Source: Streptomyces ochraceiscleroticus
GTDB lineage: Bacteria; Actinomycetota; Actinomycetes; Streptomycetales; Streptomycetaceae
Reading direction: 5' to 3'
NCBI RefSeq assembly: GCF_000720485.1
Contig: NZ_JOAX01000027.1
Location: forward strand, 1-64,000
Length of the DNA: 64,000 nt
Part shown: positions 15,714-24,540 of the stretch, in pieces
How positions within the stretch are numbered: the stretch's first letter is position 1
Layout of the letters: each line of letters opens with the position of its first letter
Notes under the pieces: model-generated
Seen by the model: the letters and a program-made list of their open reading frames with translations, nothing else
What the model was told of the DNA's origin: nothing
Database searches by the model: none
Program-made: the position numbers and the translations under genes

Positions 15714-18700
15714 CTACGACAGCGTCACGAACCGCTGCACGAGGGCCGCCAGGAAGACCACCAGGAGCGGCAGTGAGAACCAGAACGAGCCCTGGACCCA
15801 GCGCTGCTTGCCCACGCTCGGCGGGAGCGCCACTCGCACGATCTCGCGGGTGCCCAGCAGCAGGAGCAGCGCCACCACCGCCAGGCCGCCCGCCACCGAC
15901 CACGGCGTCCAGGTGACCTTCGGGCCCGCCGGGCCCGGGGCCGGCTGCGGTACCGGGCCGGCCGGCGGGTCCTTCAGCTCGTACAGCACGGCGTCGGCGT
16001 TGACGACCACCCGCCGCAGCTCGGGGCGGCTGTCCAGGTTCGCGCGCAGCTGCCGCTCCCAGCTCTCCGGGTAGCCGCCGTCCAGCCGCAGCGCCTCGGA
16101 CTGGCCGGTGTTGACGATCAGGTACGACTGCGGGCCCGCGTCCTTCAGTGCCTTGACCAGCGGACCGACGAGCACCGGGTCGCGCGGCGCGAGGGTCGGC
16201 TCGTACTGCACGCGCTCCATGTCCTTGGCGCCCCACGGCATGTCCGGGGTGACGTTGTCGACCGGGTCGTCGGTCATCCACAGCAGCCGTACGGTCGGCT
16301 CGTCGTGCGCGTACACGTACTCCATCGCCGCGACCTCGCCGGACCGGGTCCGCTCGAACGGCTCATTGCCCCAGCGGGCCACGAGGAAGCCGAAGACCAG
16401 CACCAGGCCCGCCAGCAGGGCCGCGAGCGGCCCGAGACCGCGGCGGCCGGCGGCGGGGCGATCCGTGGTGGGGAGATCCGTGGTGGGGAGGTCGACGGCG
16501 GGGCGGTCGGCGGCCGGGCGCGGGAAGAGCGCGAGCGCGCCGAGCACGCACGCGCCGGGCAGCGCGAACATGAAGACGCGCAGCGCCATCTCGCCACCGT
16601 AGGACTGCATGCCGAAGGCGAGGAACGGCACGAAGGCGAGCACCAGCAGCGAGCGCTCGGCGAAGCCCGCCATGCGCCGCCGCAGCACGCCCCAGCAGGC
16701 CAGCGCGAGCACCGAACCGGCCAGCAGGACCCGGGTGTACAGAACGAGCTTGTGAGTGCTGCTGCCGCCCTCGATGCGGCCCGCCACGGAGGAGGTGACG
16801 TTGGAGCCGATGCCGCCGATGCCGCCGAACAGCTCGTCGAAGTGGCCCGACCAGTAGGGCTCGGCGAGGAAGCCGATCCAGAAGACGACCAGCACACCGA
16901 GCAGCAGCGGCAGGCCGCGCAGCGTCGAACGGCGCACCCACACCAGGAAGATGAGCACGCCGAGCATCACGAACGGCGTGAGCTGGTGGCCCGCCACGGA
17001 GACCGTGAACAGCGCGATCAGCACGCCGAGCAGGACCGCCCGCTGCCTGCGGCCGGCCGGGCGCACCTCGGCCTCACCGGGGCGCAGCCTGCCGCGCAGC
17101 ACCCGGGGGTCGCGGAACCACACCAGGAGGACCGCGACGAAGACGAGGTAGAGCAGGTACGTGAAGCCCTGCGGCGAGAAGTAGTCCTGGCCGACCCAGC
17201 CGCACAGCGCGAACAGCCATGCCGCGCTCCACTTCGCCCGCCAGTCCGCCCGTACGGAGCGCAGCAGCAGGAACACAGGGGGGAGGTACAGGAGTTGGAT
17301 GGTCAGCGGCCACCAGCGGAGCAGCGCGTCGAAGTCGGTGACGCCGCACGCCTCGGCGAGGAACTGCGCCCCGGCGAAGAAGCCCGGCCAGCTCCAGCGC
17401 GCGTCCAGATCCGGCACGGCGGTGCCGGTGCGGCCGATGTAGTCCAGGAAGCCCAGGTGCTGCCAGGCGGTGGCGAAGCGCGGTTCGGCCTCCAGGACGG
17501 CGGGCAGCGCGTGCAGCGCCACGACCGTCAGCAGGAGCGTCGCCGCCAGCAGGACGCGGCGCGGCCGGGAGAGCCATAGCGCCGCGGCGAAGGCCACGGC
17601 GAGCAGGGCCGCGCCGATCAGCGTCGCGACCGGCAGGACGGAGATCAGGCCGAGCCCGCCCATCCGGTCCAGGTCGGCGTCGCCCATCCCGTGCAGCGGC
17701 AGCCAGAAGAGCGCGAGGGCGAGGGCGAGCAGAGCCCAGACGCCCATGTCGGGGCGGGCGGCGAGGCGGGCGGCCACGCCGCCGCGCGCGGCCGGGGCCG
17801 CACCGCTCGTACCGGCCGTGCCGCCCGCCGCGGCAGGAGCGGCCGGGGCCGCGGCCGCAGGGGCCGGCGCCGCCGGGGTGACCTTCGGCAGCCGTACGGT
17901 ATGCGCCTCCGAGGCGCTCGGCGGGGCGACGACCGGCAGTGGCAGCGTGTGCGCCTCTCCCGGGTCACCGGCCTCCTGCGCGGCCTCCTTCGCCCACGAC
18001 GGCTTCCCGGAGGGCGGCGCCGCGCCCGTACCGGCGGCACCGGCGCCCGCCGCCTCCCGGTACGCGTCCCTCACCGGCTCCTCCGTCAGCGGTGGCCGCA
18101 CATCGGGGCGGCGTTCCATGTGGTCGAAGTCCACGTGGACACCCAGCGGCATCGTGTCCACGTCGAGCAGGGCGCGCTGTGCCCATGTGGGCGTGCGGAC
18201 CGCGTCGCCCAGGTCGCCGTGCATCGCCAGGTCCGCCAGGTCGCCGTCGGGGGCCACCCCGTCGGCCGGCGCCTTGGCCAGCGGCGCCACCGGGCGGCCG
18301 CGGACGACGCCGTACAGCTTGACCATCGCGATCGAGGCGATCACGGTCAGGCTGCACACCTCCGCGACGCCCGCGCCGGCCAGCCCCATCCGCGGCAGCA
18401 GGAGCAGCGTCAGGCCGAGCACGAGGAGGCACAGCAGGCCCTGGAGGTAGGCGAGGCCCGAGGTCCGGCTCTGCGCGCGCAGCACCGCGAAGTACGTCTC
18501 CATCACCACGCGCAGCGCCGCGCCGACCGCGAACCAGCGCAGCAGCGGCGTCGCGGCGTCCGCGTACCCCTTGCCGAACACACCGAGGATGTACGGCGCG
18601 CAGACGAAGAGGAAGAGGCAGACCGGGAGCATGATGCGGGCCATCCGGCGCAGCGCCGCGCGGGTGTTCTCCGCCAGCCGCGCCGGGTCGTGCGAGCCCT

Positions 18701-19613
18701 CCACGGTCAGCGAGGCACCCATGTTGATGGCGAGCAGGTTGACCGTGCCGCCGATGGTGGAGGTGATGTAGAAGTACGCGTTGTCGGCCGCGCTGACCTG
18801 CGAGGCGACGAGGACCGGTACGAGGTAGACCACCGCGAGCGAGAAGAGGGAGCCGGTGTAGTCGCCGGCCAGGAAACGGCCCATCTCGCGCAGCGAGGGC
18901 GGCCGTACGGTGCGCGCGGTGGCGGCGATGTGGCGTGGCACGAGGCGCCGGAAGACCAGGCAGCCCAGCGGGATCACGGACACCGCGATCGCCGCGACCC
19001 AGGAGACGAAGACGCCCGCGGTGGGGGCCGCCGCCGCGATCGCGACCAGCAGCGCCAGCTTCACCGCCGAGAAGACCAGATTGCCCACCGGCACCCACAG
19101 GGCGCTGCGCAGCCCGGTCAGCACCCCGTCCTGCAGGGTCAGCACCGACCAGGCGACCACCGCCACGATGAAGCCCAGGCCGTTGAGCGGACCGTGCAGG
19201 AAGCGGTACGAGGGGCCCCACAGGTCCAGGGTGAGCAGGAAGACGCCGGCGGCCACCGCCACGACCAGCGAACTGCCCGCGTACGTACGGAAGACCAGCC
19301 GGCCCGTCGCCCGCCCGGCGACCGGGATGAAGCGGGCCAGCGCGCCGGTCAGCGTCACCGCGGTGAGCCCGGCCAGCAGCTTCATCGCGGCGATCGCCGC
19401 CGAGCCCTGGCCGACCGCCGACTCGGTGTAGTAGCGCGCGGCGACCAGCCAGAAGCCGAGGCCCAGCAGCCCGGATATGCCCGTGTTGAGCATCAGGGCG
19501 TAGGCGTTGCGGAAGAGGGGCGTGCCGCCGCCGCGCCCCGGGAACCGCAGCTTGCGCCCGTCCGGTGCCTGGTCCTGCGGGCGTTCCTCGGTCCGGGTGG
19601 TCGTGTCAGACAC
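15714..19613 (-). CDS. Giant flippase-plus-membrane-domain fusion of a polysaccharide operon
   Basis: 1299 residues. Residues about 30-440 are a Wzx/MATE-like polysaccharide flippase (LMLNTGISGLLGLGFWLVAA first helix, about 12 helices, polar linkers). A Pro/Ala-rich cytosolic linker follows (about 440-625). The second membrane region (about 625-1110) has roughly 10 further helices with a WSWPGFF...QDYFSPQGFTYLLYL pattern, resembling membrane glycosyltransferase or polymerase (GT-C-like) proteins. An outer domain of about 150 residues (EVAAMEYVYAHDEPTVRLLW onward) and a final helix end the protein. It could flip and transfer or polymerise the same chain. GTG start with AGGAAAGGGA upstream. Last gene of the operon, 84 bp after the deacetylase. 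Confidence 0.8.
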   Translation of the reverse strand: MSDTTTRTEERPQDQAPDGRKLRFPGRGGGTPLFRNAYALMLNTGISGLLGLGFWLVAARYYTESAVGQGSAAIAAMKLLAGLTAVTLTGALARFIPVAGRATGRLVFRTYAGSSLVVAVAAGVFLLTLDLWGPSYRFLHGPLNGLGFIVAVVAWSVLTLQDGVLTGLRSALWVPVGNLVFSAVKLALLVAIAAAAPTAGVFVSWVAAIAVSVIPLGCLVFRRLVPRHIAATARTVRPPSLREMGRFLAGDYTGSLFSLAVVYLVPVLVASQVSAADNAYFYITSTIGGTVNLLAINMGASLTVEGSHDPARLAENTRAALRRMARIMLPVCLFLFVCAPYILGVFGKGYADAATPLLRWFAVGAALRVVMETYFAVLRAQSRTSGLAYLQGLLCLLVLGLTLLLLPRMGLAGAGVAEVCSLTVIASIAMVKLYGVVRGRPVAPLAKAPADGVAPDGDLADLAMHGDLGDAVRTPTWAQRALLDVDTMPLGVHVDFDHMERRPDVRPPLTEEPVRDAYREAAGAGAAGTGAAPPSGKPSWAKEAAQEAGDPGEAHTLPLPVVAPPSASEAHTVRLPKVTPAAPAPAAAAPAAPAAAGGTAGTSGAAPAARGGVAARLAARPDMGVWALLALALALFWLPLHGMGDADLDRMGGLGLISVLPVATLIGAALLAVAFAAALWLSRPRRVLLAATLLLTVVALHALPAVLEAEPRFATAWQHLGFLDYIGRTGTAVPDLDARWSWPGFFAGAQFLAEACGVTDFDALLRWWPLTIQLLYLPPVFLLLRSVRADWRAKWSAAWLFALCGWVGQDYFSPQGFTYLLYLVFVAVLLVWFRDPRVLRGRLRPGEAEVRPAGRRQRAVLLGVLIALFTVSVAGHQLTPFVMLGVLIFLVWVRRSTLRGLPLLLGVLVVFWIGFLAEPYWSGHFDELFGGIGGIGSNVTSSVAGRIEGGSSTHKLVLYTRVLLAGSVLALACWGVLRRRMAGFAERSLLVLAFVPFLAFGMQSYGGEMALRVFMFALPGACVLGALALFPRPAADRPAVDLPTTDLPTTDRPAAGRRGLGPLAALLAGLVLVFGFLVARWGNEPFERTRSGEVAAMEYVYAHDEPTVRLLWMTDDPVDNVTPDMPWGAKDMERVQYEPTLAPRDPVLVGPLVKALKDAGPQSYLIVNTGQSEALRLDGGYPESWERQLRANLDSRPELRRVVVNADAVLYELKDPPAGPVPQPAPGPAGPKVTWTPWSVAGGLAVVALLLLLGTREIVRVALPPSVGKQRWVQGSFWFSLPLLVVFLAALVQRFVTLS

Positions 19614-19697
19614 TGGCTCGGGTTCCCTTTCCTGAGGCCCGGCACTGTGTCACCGGGCCCCACTGACGGCCTTTCGTCGGCGCTGCGGCGCGCGGGG

Positions 19698-20513
19698 TCA
19701 GCCCCCGGGCGTGCAGAGCCGGATCGCCTGACGCGATCTGCGGAGCAGGGCGTAGCCCTTGGTGAGGACGCGGTCCTTGGCGAAGGTGCGGCCGATGGCC
19801 TCGCCGGCGACGATCCGCCGGAACTCCGCCAGGTCCGTGCTGCGCCGCACGGTCAGCCTGCGCAGCGCGTACGGGCCCTGCCGGCGGCCGGCCAGATCGT
19901 TGCCGACGGCCAGCGACTGGTGGAAGCCGGCGGCGCGCACCGTCCGCCGCACCCGCCGGCTGGAATAGCCGTACGGGTAGGCGAAGGACACCGGGGCCGC
20001 GCCCAGTTGCTCGGCCACGATCGCCTTGCAGCGCAGCACTTCGGACCAGAGCCGGTCGTCGGCGAGCTGGTCGAGCTGGGGGTGGGTGTGGCTGTGACCG
20101 CCGATCTCCACCCCGGCGGCGGCCAGCTCCCGCACCTGCTCCCAGCCGAGCATGGTGTCCAGCGCGCCACCGGTGTCGTACGGCCCCGGCAGCCAGCCGG
20201 TGGAGACGAACAGGGTGGCCGGGAAGCCGTACTTGGCCAGGACCGGCAGGGCGTGGCGGTGCACGCCTTCGTAGCCGTCGTCGAAGGTGATCAGGACCGG
20301 ACGGTCGGGCAGCGGGGCGCCGTTCCGCCAGACCGCCGCGAGCTGCGCGGTGGTCAGCGGGTGGTACCCCTCGTCGTCCAGGACCGCCATCTGCTCGGCG
20401 AACGCGCCGGGCGCGACGGACAGGCCGTGCGTCGCGGGGGCCGGTTTGTGGGCGACCGCGTGGTACATGAGGATCGGCACGGGGGAGAGGACGATGTCCT
20501 CGGGGCCGGTCAT
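19698..20513 (-). CDS. Polysaccharide deacetylase (NodB/CE4 type)
   Basis: 271 residues. CE4 motifs: TFDDGYEG (catalytic base and metal Asp pair), HSHTHPQLDQL (metal histidines), YPYGYSSRRVRR (motif 3), and a LAVGNDLAG region later. It removes N- or O-acetyl groups from a glycan. No signal peptide is seen, so it either acts on a lipid-linked precursor at the membrane or is exported by an unrecognised route. The ATG overlaps the stop of the upstream glycosyltransferase by 4 bp (ATGA). Confidence 0.9.
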   Translation of the reverse strand: MTGPEDIVLSPVPILMYHAVAHKPAPATHGLSVAPGAFAEQMAVLDDEGYHPLTTAQLAAVWRNGAPLPDRPVLITFDDGYEGVHRHALPVLAKYGFPATLFVSTGWLPGPYDTGGALDTMLGWEQVRELAAAGVEIGGHSHTHPQLDQLADDRLWSEVLRCKAIVAEQLGAAPVSFAYPYGYSSRRVRRTVRAAGFHQSLAVGNDLAGRRQGPYALRRLTVRRSTDLAEFRRIVAGEAIGRTFAKDRVLTKGYALLRRSRQAIRLCTPGG

Positions 20514-21619
20514 GCGACCGCCCCCTCGTCGCCGCGCAGCACTCCGTTGCCGGGGGCTGCGGCGTCGCCGCGCGCGGGCTTCTCGGTCCGTACGGTCAGC
20601 CGTACCGGTTCGGCCGGCGGCGGCTCGCTCCCGGTGTCCGGCACGGGTCCCGGTACGGCCGCGATCACGAAGCCGCCGCCGGAGCGGCGGGTGCGGGCGG
20701 TGCCGACCAGATAGCCGCCGGCCGCGGCCGCCACGCCCGTGACGATCGCGCCCGCCCGGGCGGCGCCGCCCGGCCTGCGCAGCAGCGCGTCGCGGACGCC
20801 GCGCGCCACCCCGGCGGGCAGTACGCGGGTGGTGTAGCGGCGCTCCGTCGCCAGCCCCTCCTGCGCGCCGACGCTGCGCGCGACCAGGGCCTTGGAGAGG
20901 CCCTCGGCGTAGGCGCGGGTGCGGAAGTACGCGAAGCGTTCGCGGCCCGCGGGCACCCGGTGGTGGATCACCGAGCGGTCGTCGATGAGCAGGACGGCGT
21001 CCGGGCACGCGCGGGTGAGCCGGATGCACAGCTCGGTCTCCTCACAGCCCAGCGGCCGCTTGTCGCCGTCCCGGCCGATGCCGGTGGCGAACCCGCCGGC
21101 GATCTCGAACGCCTCGCGGCGGAACGAGGCGTTGCCGCCGAGGACGTTGCGCACCCGGGTCCGGCCCGGCGGCAGGCCGAGGTAGGTGCAGCCGACGACC
21201 CAGTCGAACTCCCGGGGGAACCACGCGGGGCGGCGCCCGGAGGCCCAGACCGGTTCGGTGCGGCCGCCGATGGCCATCACCTTCGGGTCGGCGTAGCCCT
21301 CGGCGAAGTGCAGCAGCCACTCGCGCTCGGCGACCGCGTCGTCGTCGAGGAAGGCGATGACCTCGCCGGTGGACTCCGCGACGCCGGTGTTGCGGCCGGC
21401 GGAGAGACCTCTGGGCCCGGCGTTGGGCAGCACGCTGATGTCGGTGGCCCCGGCGAACTGCGTGCGCAGCCGCGTCAGCAGGGCGGGGTTGTGGTCGACG
21501 ACGAGCAGGATCTCGTGTGCCGGGTGGAGCTGGTCACGCACCGAGGCCGCCGCGGCGAGAATGTCGCCCCAGCGGTCCTCGGTGTACACGCAGATCACCA
21601 CGGAGATGCGGACGCTCAA
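20510..21619 (-). CDS. GT2 family glycosyltransferase
   Basis: 369 residues. GT-A fold: ISVVICVYTEDRW N-terminal strand, GLSAGRNTGVAESTGE nucleotide loop, DXD-type FLDDDAVAE, acceptor-side LGCEETELCIRL and a later HHRVPAGR. The last 90 residues are Ala/Pro-rich. It transfers a sugar from a nucleotide donor onto the growing chain. The start is TTG (21617-21619): its TTGA overlaps the stop of the upstream GT2, and GGGAGAGG lies 6-8 bases before it, while no ATG or GTG gives the complete first strand. Confidence 0.88.
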   Translation of the reverse strand: MSVRISVVICVYTEDRWGDILAAAASVRDQLHPAHEILLVVDHNPALLTRLRTQFAGATDISVLPNAGPRGLSAGRNTGVAESTGEVIAFLDDDAVAEREWLLHFAEGYADPKVMAIGGRTEPVWASGRRPAWFPREFDWVVGCTYLGLPPGRTRVRNVLGGNASFRREAFEIAGGFATGIGRDGDKRPLGCEETELCIRLTRACPDAVLLIDDRSVIHHRVPAGRERFAYFRTRAYAEGLSKALVARSVGAQEGLATERRYTTRVLPAGVARGVRDALLRRPGGAARAGAIVTGVAAAAGGYLVGTARTRRSGGGFVIAAVPGPVPDTGSEPPPAEPVRLTVRTEKPARGDAAAPGNGVLRGDEGAVA

Positions 21620-22428
21620 GACACCTCTCCCGCGATCATGGCCGGGCGCACCGCACGCTTACGGGTGCCGCGTTCGCGCAGGATGACCTTCAGGACGCGG
21701 ATGCCGTCCCGGACCGCGCGCAGGTTGCTGACGCCGTGGATGCGGTTGTACTCGTGGCTGGGGATCTCCTGGACGCGCAATCCCGCCTTCACGACGCGGA
21801 TGTTCATCAGCGTCTCGACCTCGAAGCCCGCGCAGTCCAGCGCGATCTCGTCCAGGCAGTGCCGCCAGAAGGCGTTGTAGCCGTAGCACAGGTCGGTGTA
21901 GCGGGCGCCGAACTTGGTGTTGACCAGGGTGGTCAGCACACGGTTGCCGAGCTTGCGGATGGGCGTCATGTCGTCGGTGCCGCCGCCGTTGGCGAAGCGG
22001 GAGCCCTTGGCGAAGTCGGCGCCGCCGACCAGCGCCGAGACATAGGAGACGATCTCGCCGCCGTCGGCCGAGCCGTCCGCGTCGATCATGACGATGATCT
22101 CGCCGGTGCACGCGGCGAAGCCGCTGATCAGGGCATCCCCCTTGCCCTTTCCGCGCTGCTTCACGACCGTGACGTCCGGCCACAGGTCCCGTGCCACCTG
22201 CACGGTGTCATCGGTGGAATTCCCGTCCACCAGGACCACTTCATGGATCCAGTCCGGAAGTGTCTTGAAGACGTACGGGAGATTTTCCGCTTCGTTCATC
22301 GCCGGTATGACGACGCTGACCGGCGGGGCAATCGCCAAGTGCGAGGAAACGGGTCGGTATTGCGCCTGTGCGGGAATTCGCGCGGCGGATTTCTGATCCG
22401 TCTCCGCAGGGCGAAGGAACGAGCTCAT
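21616..22428 (-). CDS. GT2 glycosyltransferase, dolichol-phosphate-mannose synthase-like
   Basis: 270 residues. N-terminal strand PPVSVVIPAMNEAENLP, EVVLVDGNSTDDTVQVA, DXD motif MIDADGSADGG, then GTDDMTPIRKLGNR and LCYGYNAFWR, close to DPM1/polyprenyl-phosphate glycosyltransferases. It probably charges a lipid carrier or starts the chain. ATG at 22428 with AGAGGGA upstream. It is followed by the second GT2 with a 4-bp overlap and is preceded by a gap of about 315 bp from the FemAB-like gene. Confidence 0.9.
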   Translation of the reverse strand: MSSFLRPAETDQKSAARIPAQAQYRPVSSHLAIAPPVSVVIPAMNEAENLPYVFKTLPDWIHEVVLVDGNSTDDTVQVARDLWPDVTVVKQRGKGKGDALISGFAACTGEIIVMIDADGSADGGEIVSYVSALVGGADFAKGSRFANGGGTDDMTPIRKLGNRVLTTLVNTKFGARYTDLCYGYNAFWRHCLDEIALDCAGFEVETLMNIRVVKAGLRVQEIPSHEYNRIHGVSNLRAVRDGIRVLKVILRERGTRKRAVRPAMIAGEVS

Positions 22429-22743
22429 GAGTCTTTTTTCCCTCTCGTCCGGTAGGCCGCCCACCCCCGGGCAGCCCGGATGTGTTTCCGGTTCGAAAGG
22501 GGGGTTCACACTCTGCTCAGCACGGCATGGAACACCGGACGGACAGAGCGAGCTGGCATGCGTGTTTCCGCGGCTCGTGGCTCGACGCTGGCACACGTAT
22601 CGAGCACGGCACCCCCCTACCGCGCCCCGCCCCGGGCCTCGTCGCGGCGCTTGAGCCCTCCCCTAGAGCCGCTTCATGACGTTCCGTTGCGGGTGGATTG
22701 TACGACCGTATTGATGATTGGCATTCTATGGCAAGAGCTGGAA
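22429..22743. other. 315-bp gap within the polysaccharide cluster
   Basis: No gene is supported on either strand. It contains a C-rich stretch (about 22605-22670) and an AT-richer stretch (22680-22740) next to the FemAB-like stop. It may carry an internal promoter for the GT2-deacetylase-flippase part. No clear hexamers or palindrome were recognised. Confidence 0.4.
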
Positions 22744-23886
22744 CTACAAATCCCCTTTTGTCTTGTCGGTGGAAAGGGAGCGGGCCATTCCGTGGTCTCC
22801 GGTGCGGATTCGGCCCATCCGTTTGAGCAGTCGGTCGGCCGGCTCGAATAATTCCGGACGGGTCACCACGGTGTTGCGCAGTGCCTTTACCGGAGCGCGC
22901 CGTGCGCGATGTCCCAGCGCCACCGGATGGCGCCGCGTCACCCACCCTTCGGAAACCTGAATTTCTCGTGTCTTGAAAGAGTCCTTGTACTCCTTCTCGC
23001 CGCGGCCGAGATCCAGATACGCCATGGAATCCGCGGCGGCCCCCTCGGCCATCCGCAGATGCAGGATCAGTCCCGGCGAGAATTTCGCGAACTCCGGGTC
23101 GTAGGCGGGGAACCAGCACGCCAGCACCCGCTCCGACCGCAGCCCGAAGTGCGCGGCGACCGGCCGCCCGCCGGCGTACAGGACCGACAGCACGCCCGCG
23201 AACGAGTCGGTGCGGGTGTGGAAGAGCTGCTCCACCAGGTGCGTGATCCATGGCCGCGCGAAGCGGTCGCTGCGTCCCGTTCTTCGGTACTGCGCCGATT
23301 TCCAGTCGATGAGTCTGCGCAGAACGGCCGGATCCCGCTCGTCGTGGACGTACCGCACCTCGCCCACGTCCCGCCCGAGCTTGCGCTCCTTGGCGAGGGT
23401 GGTGCGGGTGAACTTCGGCGACTGCTTCCGCAGCCGGGCCAGGTACGCCTCGAAGCCCTGGTCGACGTCGATCACCGGGGACGGGAACGACTGCAGGGGC
23501 TGCGTCTCGAAGGGCTTCTGACCCTCGACCAGGTGGTCGAACTCCAGCACCGCCAGCCCGCACGCGTGCAGCAGCTCGCGCGCGTCCCACTGGAAGCCGG
23601 GCCGGTGCACCAGGCCCTGGGCGTCCGAGACACCGAGGCCGATCGCCCGCCCGACGCCCAGCGCGGTCCGCTGGAAGGGCAGGAACGCGGCCGGCTCGCC
23701 GTCCTCCCGGATCACCGCGATCCGCACGCCGCGGCGGCAGCGGCCCACCGCGAGCGCGAACTCCGGTGCGAGAAAGGGGTTGGCGAGGGCCGGTGCGCCC
23801 AGGAGGTGTGCCTGGGACTGCACGGCGGTCCACGCCGCCCGGTCGGCACCGCGCAGTTCGCCGGGGCGGTACACGCTGATGTCCAC
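22744..23886 (-). CDS. FemAB/BioF2-like GNAT acyltransferase of the polysaccharide operon
   Basis: 380 residues. Pattern of the GNAT proteins related to FemAB and cellulose-cluster CelD: AAFLPFQRTALGVGRAIGLG, a TRTTLAKERKLGR basic helix, VLSVLYAGGRPVAAHFGLR and MAYLDLGRGEKEYKDSFKT near the C-terminus. These enzymes acylate sugars or amino groups using CoA- or tRNA-linked donors; the donor here is unknown. Start at GTG 23886, 2 bases past the stop of the upstream membrane protein. Confidence 0.8.
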   Translation of the reverse strand: MDISVYRPGELRGADRAAWTAVQSQAHLLGAPALANPFLAPEFALAVGRCRRGVRIAVIREDGEPAAFLPFQRTALGVGRAIGLGVSDAQGLVHRPGFQWDARELLHACGLAVLEFDHLVEGQKPFETQPLQSFPSPVIDVDQGFEAYLARLRKQSPKFTRTTLAKERKLGRDVGEVRYVHDERDPAVLRRLIDWKSAQYRRTGRSDRFARPWITHLVEQLFHTRTDSFAGVLSVLYAGGRPVAAHFGLRSERVLACWFPAYDPEFAKFSPGLILHLRMAEGAAADSMAYLDLGRGEKEYKDSFKTREIQVSEGWVTRRHPVALGHRARRAPVKALRNTVVTRPELFEPADRLLKRMGRIRTGDHGMARSLSTDKTKGDL

Positions 23887-23888
23887 GT

Positions 23889-24302
23889 TCAGTCCGTCCG
23901 TGCGTCTGGCGCGGACGCCCCCCGGCGCCGCACGCTCGCCAGCAGGAAGAGGGTGCCGCTGAGCACTGCCACGGCCGCGACCCCGCCGCGCGCCGACCAC
24001 ACGTGCAGCGACAGTATCGTCTGCGCGACCAGCATGTCGACGGCCAGCGCCCCGGCGCCCGCGACCACCGTGCGGCTGAGCGGGTCCAGGCGTCCCAGGG
24101 CGGCGGCGATGGCGGCCGCCGGCGCGCCGAGCAGGAAGAAGAGTGTGAAGGGTGCGCGCAGCGGCGAGGCGAGGTCGGCGAGCGCCAGCACGGCACCCAC
24201 ACCCCCCACCGCGACGGCGGCGCCCGCGAGCAGTGGCGTCGGCTCCCCCCGGACCGGTCTGCTGCCGCTCGATCTGTTGCTGTTGATGGTCTTGGTCTGC
24301 AT
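23889..24302 (-). CDS. Small four-helix membrane protein, first gene of the polysaccharide operon
   Basis: 137 residues with four hydrophobic segments (LLAGAAVAVGGVGAVLALA, APFTLFFLLGAPAAAIAAALG, TVVAGAGALAVDMLVAQTIL, GGVAAVAVLSGTLFLLASV) and a basic Arg-rich C-terminus. No known family recognised. ATG start. Tight coupling to the FemAB-like gene (2-base gap) says it belongs to the same polymer system, perhaps as a membrane anchor or helper. Confidence 0.75.
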   Translation of the reverse strand: MQTKTINSNRSSGSRPVRGEPTPLLAGAAVAVGGVGAVLALADLASPLRAPFTLFFLLGAPAAAIAAALGRLDPLSRTVVAGAGALAVDMLVAQTILSLHVWSARGGVAAVAVLSGTLFLLASVRRRGASAPDARTD

Positions 24303-24411
24303 TGGCAGCTTTGCCCCCCATAAAGCGGCCTGATGCTCATAAGCACCCGATGCCGGGCTTCAATGTGGCCCGGCTGCCGGGTGCCCGTCAAGGTGCGCAG
24401 GAGACGTGAAC

Positions 24412-24450
24412 GAGCCACGTCCGCCGCACTGGTCGCGGTGGACGTGGCTC
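24412..24450. terminator. Hairpin between subtilase 3' side and polysaccharide operon
   Basis: GAGCCACGTCCGCCGC (24412-24427) pairs with GCGGTGGACGTGGCTC (24435-24450) with one mismatch and a 7-base loop. It lies 110 bp upstream of the polysaccharide operon and about 90 bp beyond the subtilase stop. It probably insulates the two leftward units. Confidence 0.6.
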
Positions 24451-24510
24451 GCCGGCAAGCTGTGGTACGAGCTGCGGAACGGCATGTTCCGGTCGTGTCG
24501 GAAGTGTGGC

Positions 24511-24535
24511 GGGCGCCGGCGTGCGCGCGGCGCCC
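24511..24535 (-). terminator. Hairpin directly after the subtilase gene
   Basis: GGGCGCCG (24511-24518) pairs with CGGCGCCC (24528-24535), a perfect 8-bp stem with a 9-base loop, 6 bp past the subtilase stop on the leftward transcript. Confidence 0.55.
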
Positions 24536-24540
24536 GGAGG

